Source of the DNA: JAZQUM01 sp045631305
GTDB lineage: Bacteria; Bacillota; Clostridia; Oscillospirales; Oscillospiraceae
Direction of reading: 5' to 3'
DNA: 17,974 nucleotides
Assembly: GCA_045631305.1 (NCBI GenBank)
Contig: JAZQUM010000060.1
Location: forward strand, 1-17,974
Position 1 is the stretch's first letter. The number at the start of each line of letters is the position of its first letter. Shown piece after piece: positions 14,035-17,974 of this stretch. The notes under the pieces were generated by a model. It saw only the letters and a program-made list of their open reading frames with translations. It was not told the DNA's origin and did not search any database. The position numbers were made by a program, and so were the translations under genes.

Positions 14035-14595
14035 TTCTTCGTTTCGGGCCAGATCTTTGGCGATTTTCTTAGCGTAGCGGTCTTCTTCGCTGAAAACGCA
14101 GCCGCAGTATTTCTGCATGTAAAAGCCAAGTTCCCGTGCTTTGGTCTGTCCATCCCGGAAGCCGGGGCGGAAGTCGCGGCGCAGGAAGGTAATGCCATAT
14201 TTTTCAGCCATGCGCTCTGCCGTTTCGCAGATCTTTTCAAACTGCTGATAGGGGCTTACCAGAAGGGTGGTGGTGAAACTGTCAAAGCCGTGGGAAGCGG
14301 CATAGCGGGCAGTTTCTTCCATGCGCACTTCATAGCAATAGCCGCAGCGGTGGTTGATATCGCTTGCCACGTTGCGGACAAATTCCCGCAGACCGTAGTC
14401 CTCTTTGACCACCAGAGGAAGGTCAATGGTGGGGGCATAGGCTATGAGGGTGTCGCGGCGGGCCACATATTCCTGATAGGGGTGGATATTGGGGTTATAC
14501 CAAAAGGCGGTGGGCTCAATGCCCTCAGCGCGCAGGGACTCGATGCAATAAACCGAGCAGGGGGCACAGCAGCAATGTAGCAAAGTTTTATTCAT
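14032..14595 (-). CDS. queH: Epoxyqueuosine reductase QueH
   Basis: The 187-aa product is the DUF208/QueH type, which reduces epoxyqueuosine in tRNA to queuosine with an iron-sulphur cluster, replacing the unrelated QueG. Visible are the N-terminal LLHCCCAPC (Cys8-10, Cys13), the FWYNPNIHPYQEY stretch, HRCGYCYEVRM (Cys84, Cys87), LLVSPYQQ, and KYCGCVFSE (Cys164, Cys166). All conserved cysteines are present. The start ATG at 14595 follows GGGAGGTG; the frame is open to 14658 but that stretch overlaps the promoter. The gene is monocistronic, divergent from the methyltransferase gene, and ends within a bidirectional terminator. Other queuosine genes are not in the window. Confidence 0.94.
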   Translation of the reverse strand: MNKTLLHCCCAPCSVYCIESLRAEGIEPTAFWYNPNIHPYQEYVARRDTLIAYAPTIDLPLVVKEDYGLREFVRNVASDINHRCGYCYEVRMEETARYAASHGFDSFTTTLLVSPYQQFEKICETAERMAEKYGITFLRRDFRPGFRDGQTKARELGFYMQKYCGCVFSEEDRYAKKIAKDLARNEE

Positions 14596-14630
14596 GAAAA
14601 TGCACCTCCCGCGCAAAAATCTGTACCCAC

Positions 14631-14658
14631 AGTATAGCATGCTTTGGGGTAAATGCAA
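14631..14658 (-). promoter_or_regulatory. Promoter of queH
   Basis: On the minus strand TTGCAT (14653-14658) and TATACT (14631-14636) are separated by 16 nt, with TGC just before the -10 (extended -10). Confidence 0.8.
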
Positions 14659-14694
14659 ATAGTGAAAGTTTACGGGAAGTTCATGCCTATTTTG

Positions 14695-14723
14695 TTGACT
14701 GGAGGGATACTTTATTATATAAT
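14695..14723 (+). promoter_or_regulatory. Promoter of the methyltransferase and probably ecfA1A2T
   Basis: TTGACT (14695-14700) and TATAAT (14718-14723) are separated by 17 nt. Starting near 14730, it rules out any protein start before the ATG at 14755. Confidence 0.85.
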
Positions 14724-14754
14724 TTATGCTGATTTAATATGCGGAGGTATACCT

Positions 14755-15618
14755 ATGTGGGTTGCAGATAAATGGCAGGATTATGAATTGATCGATTGCG
14801 GCGGCGGTGAAAAGCTGGAACGCTGGGACGATCAAATTTTGGTGCGCCCCGATCCTCAGGCTATCTGGGAAACGGACCATAGAAACAGAGCGTGGCAGCG
14901 TGCCAACGCCCGTTACAGCAGATCTTCCACCGGCGGCGGTCATTGGGACAAGAATAAGCTGCCCGAACAGTGGCAGGTGGAATACGGCAAGTTGACGTTC
15001 AATGTAAAGCCCATGAACTTCAAGCACACGGGTCTTTTCCCCGAACAGGCTGTGAACTGGGATTTTGCCATGGATAAGATCCGCAATGCAGGCCGTCCCA
15101 TCCGCGTGCTGAACCTCTTTGCCTATACCGGTGGCGCTACCGTTGCCTGCGCTGCAGCAGGCGCTTCTGTGTGCCACGTGGATGCTGCCAAGGGTATGGT
15201 ATCCTGGGCCCGTGAAAATGCCCGTTCCTCCGGTCTTGCAGAAGCACCCATCCGCTGGATCATTGATGACTGTGCCAAGTTCGTAGAGCGCGAGATCCGC
15301 CGCGGTAAGACCTATGATGCCATCATCATGGATCCTCCTTCTTACGGCAGAGGTCCTTCGGGCGAAGTGTGGAAGTTGGAAGAAAACCTGTATCCTTTCG
15401 TACGTCTGTGCAGTCAGGTACTTTCCGATAAGCCCCTCTTTGTGATCCTCAATTCCTACACCACCGGCCTTGCGCCCTCTGTACTGGGCTATATTTTGCA
15501 GCAGCTGGTGGGCAAAAAATACGGCGGCCGCGTCGAATGGGACGAACTGGGCCTGCCCTGCACCGAATCCGGTATGGCGCTGCCCTGCGGCGCAACGGGA
15601 CGCTGGATCGGCGAATAA
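14755..15618 (+). CDS. SAM-dependent methyltransferase, RlmI/RlmK-like
   Basis: The 287-aa product is a class I methyltransferase of the RlmI/RlmK type. It has the SAM-binding VLNLFAYTGGATVAC (about 118-132), an acidic ribose-binding residue at Asp143 (HVDAAKGMV), DDC at 171-173, and the catalytic DPPSYGRG at 193-200 followed by EVWKLEENL. Family members modify 23S rRNA, but this one lacks the N-terminal PUA domain of RlmI, so the substrate is uncertain. The ATG at 14755 follows GGAGGT (14743-14748). It ends 27 nt before ecfA1 with no terminator between, so it probably shares their message. Confidence 0.88.
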   Translation: MWVADKWQDYELIDCGGGEKLERWDDQILVRPDPQAIWETDHRNRAWQRANARYSRSSTGGGHWDKNKLPEQWQVEYGKLTFNVKPMNFKHTGLFPEQAVNWDFAMDKIRNAGRPIRVLNLFAYTGGATVACAAAGASVCHVDAAKGMVSWARENARSSGLAEAPIRWIIDDCAKFVEREIRRGKTYDAIIMDPPSYGRGPSGEVWKLEENLYPFVRLCSQVLSDKPLFVILNSYTTGLAPSVLGYILQQLVGKKYGGRVEWDELGLPCTESGMALPCGATGRWIGE

Positions 15619-15645
15619 TACCAAATGTTCCCGGGGAAGTAATTT

Positions 15646-16497
15646 ATGGCAGCAATGATCGAAACAAAAAACTTAACCTTTGCCTATCCTGCCGAAGAAG
15701 GCTGCACGGCACCTCAGGCCCTGAAGGGGCTGGATCTCTCCGTTGAAAAGGGGAGTTTTACGGTGATCCTGGGCCACAACGGCAGCGGCAAGTCCACCCT
15801 TGCCAAACACTTTAATGCCGTGCTGATCCCCGGCGGCGGCAAGGTGTATGTGGAAGGATACGACACGGCGGATGAAGCAGTTCTCCTGGAAGTGCGCCGC
15901 CGCGTGGGCATGGTCTTCCAGAATCCCGATAACCAGATCGTGGCAAACGTGGTGGAAGAGGATGTAGCTTTCGGCCCGGAGAATCTGGGTGTTCCTACGG
16001 AGGAGATCCGCAAGCGGGTGGACGATGCTTTGGCAGCTGTTGGCATGAGTGAATTTACCATGCACGCGCCCCATCTCCTTTCCGGTGGGCAGAAGCAGCG
16101 TATTGCCATTGCTGGTGTGCTTGCCATGGAGCCGCAGTGTATCGTGCTGGATGAATCCACCGCCATGCTGGATCCCATCGGCCGTGATGATGTGCTGCGA
16201 ACCATCCGTACTTTGAACAAAGAAAAGGGCATCACTGTGGTGCTCATTACCCATCACATGGACGAGGCGGAAAATGCCGACCGCGTCATTGTGATGAATA
16301 AAGGCCGTGTTGCCATGGACGGTGCGCCCCGTGAGGTGCTGAGCCGCCTGAGTGAGCTGGAGGCGCTGGGCCTTACCGCGCCCGACACGGTGAAGCTGCT
16401 GACGGAACTGAAGAAGGCGGGGGTGAATGTGTCCCTTTCCGCCATTTCCGTGGAGGAATGCGCCGATGAGATCATGGGCGCCCTTGGCAGTAAATAA
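15646..16497 (+). CDS. ecfA1: ECF transporter ATPase EcfA1
   Basis: The 283-aa product is an ABC ATPase of the energy-coupling factor family. Walker A GHNGSGKST is at residues 43-51, the Q-loop lies in VFQNPDNQIV, the signature LSGGQKQR starts at 145, and Walker B ends at D169-E170 in VLDESTAMLD, the DES form typical of EcfA1 (most ABC proteins have DEP). H-loop His is in LITHHMDEA. With EcfA2 and EcfT it powers uptake by exchangeable S-components for vitamins or metals; no S-component is in the window. It is followed by ecfA2 after 22 nt. Confidence 0.95.
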   Translation: MAAMIETKNLTFAYPAEEGCTAPQALKGLDLSVEKGSFTVILGHNGSGKSTLAKHFNAVLIPGGGKVYVEGYDTADEAVLLEVRRRVGMVFQNPDNQIVANVVEEDVAFGPENLGVPTEEIRKRVDDALAAVGMSEFTMHAPHLLSGGQKQRIAIAGVLAMEPQCIVLDESTAMLDPIGRDDVLRTIRTLNKEKGITVVLITHHMDEAENADRVIVMNKGRVAMDGAPREVLSRLSELEALGLTAPDTVKLLTELKKAGVNVSLSAISVEECADEIMGALGSK

Positions 16498-16519
16498 ACG
16501 ATAAAGGAAGAAATCGGAT

Positions 16520-17386
16520 TTGAAACCTATTTTGCAAGTGGAAAACCTGACCCATACCTATGGTGTCGGCACGCCTTTTGAGCGCAGTGCCGTTCACGGC
16601 ATGGATTTCGAGGTGTACGAGGGCGAGTTCCTTGGCATCATCGGTCACACGGGTTCGGGTAAATCCACCTTGATCCAGCATTTGAACGGACTTCTCAAGC
16701 CCTCGCAGGGCCGTATCCGTTTCCGCGGAAAGGATATCTGGGAAGAACCGAAAAAAATAAGCCGCGTCCGCTTTGAGATCGGTCTGGTGTTCCAGTATCC
16801 CGAGTATCAGCTCTTTGAGGAAACGGTATATAAAGACATTGCTTTCGGTCCCACCAACATGGGCCTTAAGGCTGATGAGATCGACACGCGTGTGCGTGAA
16901 GCAGCAAAATTTGCCGGTGTCAGCGAAGAACTTCTGGAAAAGTCTCCCTTTGAACTTTCCGGCGGTCAGAAGCGCCGCGTGGCTATTGCAGGTGTTATCG
17001 CCATGGAGCCCAGCGTTCTGGTGCTGGACGAGCCTTCTGCAGGTCTCGACCCTGAGGGAAGAGAAAATCTGCTGCGCAACATCCGCGAATATCACCGTGC
17101 CAAGGGTACCACCGTGATCCTGGTGAGCCACAGTATGGACGAGATCGCCCAGAATGTGGACCGCATCGTGGTTTTGAAGGGCGGCAGCGTCCTTATGAGC
17201 GGCACGCCCCGCGAAGTGTTTGCAAGAGCGGAAGAAATGCAGTCCGCAGGCCTCAATGTGCCGCAGGTGACCCGCGTTGCCATGCAGCTGCGGCAGAAGG
17301 GGCTTGCCATTGATCCTGCTGTTTACACGGTGGAAGAACTGCGCGATGCACTTTTGAAGCTGAAGGGAGGCAATGCCCATGCTTAA
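16520..17386 (+). CDS. ecfA2: ECF transporter ATPase EcfA2
   Basis: The 288-aa product pairs with EcfA1 as the second ATPase of the energy-coupling module. Walker A GHTGSGKST is at 42-50, signature LSGGQKRR from 146, Walker B ends at D170-E171 in VLDEPSAGLD, and the H-loop lies in LVSHSMDEIA. It starts with TTG at 16520, eleven nt past AAGGAAG (16504-16510); no ATG fits, and the family N-terminus (PILQVENLTHTYGVGTPFE) is complete from here. Its TAA at 17384-17386 overlaps the start of ecfT by 8 nt, giving translational coupling. The TTG start may tune the subunit ratio, which is inference. Confidence 0.95.
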   Translation: MKPILQVENLTHTYGVGTPFERSAVHGMDFEVYEGEFLGIIGHTGSGKSTLIQHLNGLLKPSQGRIRFRGKDIWEEPKKISRVRFEIGLVFQYPEYQLFEETVYKDIAFGPTNMGLKADEIDTRVREAAKFAGVSEELLEKSPFELSGGQKRRVAIAGVIAMEPSVLVLDEPSAGLDPEGRENLLRNIREYHRAKGTTVILVSHSMDEIAQNVDRIVVLKGGSVLMSGTPREVFARAEEMQSAGLNVPQVTRVAMQLRQKGLAIDPAVYTVEELRDALLKLKGGNAHA

Positions 17387-17831
17387 GGACATTACTCTCG
17401 GTCAGTATTTCCCCGGAAACACGCTGGCGCACCGCCTTGACCCCCGCGTCAAAATCGTGCTGGTGATCATCTATGTGGTGGGCCTGTTTTCCGCCAATTT
17501 CCTGGTTTCCTACGGGATCATGGTAATGATGCTGGCACTGGCCATCTCTGTTTCCAAGGTGAAAATGAAGGCCCTTTTGAACGGTCTTCGCCCCATTCTC
17601 ATCATCGTGATCCTGACGGCGCTTTTGAACCTGTTCTATACCCCCGGTGAAGAGATCTTCTCCTGGTGGGTGATCTCTATCACCAAAGAGGGTGTGGTGC
17701 GCGCTGCGCTGATGGTGCTGCGCATCGTGATGCTGATCATGGGCACCTTCCTGCTCACCTATACCACCAGTCCCATCAAGCTTACCAGCGGCATTGAGAG
17801 CCTGCTTTCTCCCTTGAAAAAGCTGCGTTTC
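17379..17831 (+). CDS. ecfT: ECF transporter membrane subunit EcfT, 3'-truncated by adapter
   Basis: The first 151 codons are genuine EcfT: MLKDITLGQYFPGNTLAHRL, then DPRVK and hydrophobic segments at about 24-57, 66-90 and 104-126, with TYTTSPIKLTSGIESLLSPL, a typical EcfT coupling segment. The family usually has about 260 residues, so roughly the last 110 are missing. From 17833 the frame enters adapter sequence and stays open by chance, because the adapter plus insert unit is 171 bp (57 codons), then re-encodes FLLTYTTSPIKLTSGIESL. Those later residues are not a real protein. The ATG at 17379 follows AGGGAGG (17364-17370) and overlaps ecfA2. Confidence 0.9.
17746..17803 (+). repeat. Direct repeat copy 1 (genuine ecfT sequence)
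   Basis: 58 bp beginning CCTTCCTGCTCACCTATACC and ending GAGAGCCT. The identical sequence recurs at 17917-17974, exactly 171 bp later. This copy is in its natural place inside ecfT. Confidence 0.97.
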
Positions 17832-17832
17832 C

Positions 17833-17916
17833 AAGTCGGAGGCCAAGCGGTCTTAGGAAGACAAGACCTGATTCCACCTCCTTGGCCCACAGAACGACAT
17901 GGCTACGATCCGACTT
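17833..17916 (+). other. MGI/BGI DNBSEQ library adapter (contaminant, not genomic)
   Basis: 17833-17864 (32 nt, starting AAGTCGGAGGCCAAGCGGTC) equals the DNBSEQ read-1 adapter as I recall it. 17865-17874 (GACCTGATTC) fills the 10-nt barcode slot. 17875-17916 (42 nt, ending GGCTACGATCCGACTT) equals the reverse complement of the read-2 adapter apart from two bases (C at 17877 where A is expected, C at 17887 where T is expected). The total of 84 nt is exactly arm, barcode, arm. Confidence 0.95.
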
Positions 17917-17974
17917 CCTTCCTGCTCACCTATACCACCAGTCCCATCAAGCTTACCAGCGGCATTGAGAGCCT
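17917..17974 (+). repeat. Direct repeat copy 2 (artefactual re-entry of the insert)
   Basis: Exact copy of 17746-17803 directly after the adapter. The spacing of 171 bp equals an 87-bp insert (17746-17832) plus the 84-bp adapter, as expected if a rolling-circle template or an assembly-graph cycle was read round a second time. It should not be read as genomic sequence at this place. Confidence 0.93.

Noticed and set aside
17746..17974. 58-bp direct repeat flanking 113 bp, resembling a target duplication or an internal protein repeat
   Set aside because: The intervening bases contain a complete DNBSEQ adapter and the spacing equals insert plus adapter, so the repeat is technical.
1..17974. tRNA genes, rRNA genes, CRISPR arrays, transposases or phage genes
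   Set aside because: No tRNA cloverleaf with a TTCGANTC arm, no regularly spaced repeats and no mobile-element proteins were seen on either strand.

Overview
The window reads as one end of a contig from a Clostridia-type Firmicute, probably Oscillospirales/Ruminococcaceae-like. This is inferred from the strong GGAGG ribosome sites, the regular use of TTG and GTG starts, a YtvI-like sporulation permease, QueH, DUF1292, a UPF0735 ACT protein and an Oscillospiraceae-style penicillin-binding protein. No species-level marker was searched.

Layout. Positions 1-2640 hold the nusG tail and the L11-L1 and L10-L7/L12 ribosomal block, with an L1-type leader before rplK, a very strong internal promoter and an L10-leader attenuator before rplJ, and a strong terminator after rplL. 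Positions 2669-3880 hold a visibly A/T-richer SDR oxidoreductase and a small unassigned protein. On the minus strand (3930-7580), reading in transcription order, lie a DUF1292 gene, a structured RNA that best fits 6S RNA, a membrane-anchored protein with two degenerate parvulin domains, a TcdA/CsdL-type E1-like enzyme and a DUF554 membrane protein. On the plus strand (7798-10266) lies a class A penicillin-binding protein, facing a YtvI/AI-2E-type permease across a shared bidirectional terminator. Next come an ACT-domain protein, then an ECF-type sigma factor overlapped by the gene of a single-pass membrane protein and preceded by a candidate self-recognised promoter. QueH (minus) and an RlmI-like methyltransferase (plus) diverge from paired promoters. 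The methyltransferase leads into ecfA1-ecfA2-ecfT, the energy-coupling module for vitamin or metal uptake transporters.

The most important observation is at the right end. Positions 17833-17916 are not genomic: they match, from memory, the complete MGI/BGI DNBSEQ library adapter (32-nt arm, 10-nt barcode slot, 42-nt arm), and the following 58 bases repeat 17746-17803 exactly. The apparent in-frame continuation of ecfT past 17831 is therefore an assembly or read-through artefact. No CRISPR array, phage, transposase or clearly new multi-gene defence system was found. The nearest things to undescribed biology are the sigma/membrane-protein pair with its promoter and the small protein at 3620-3880.
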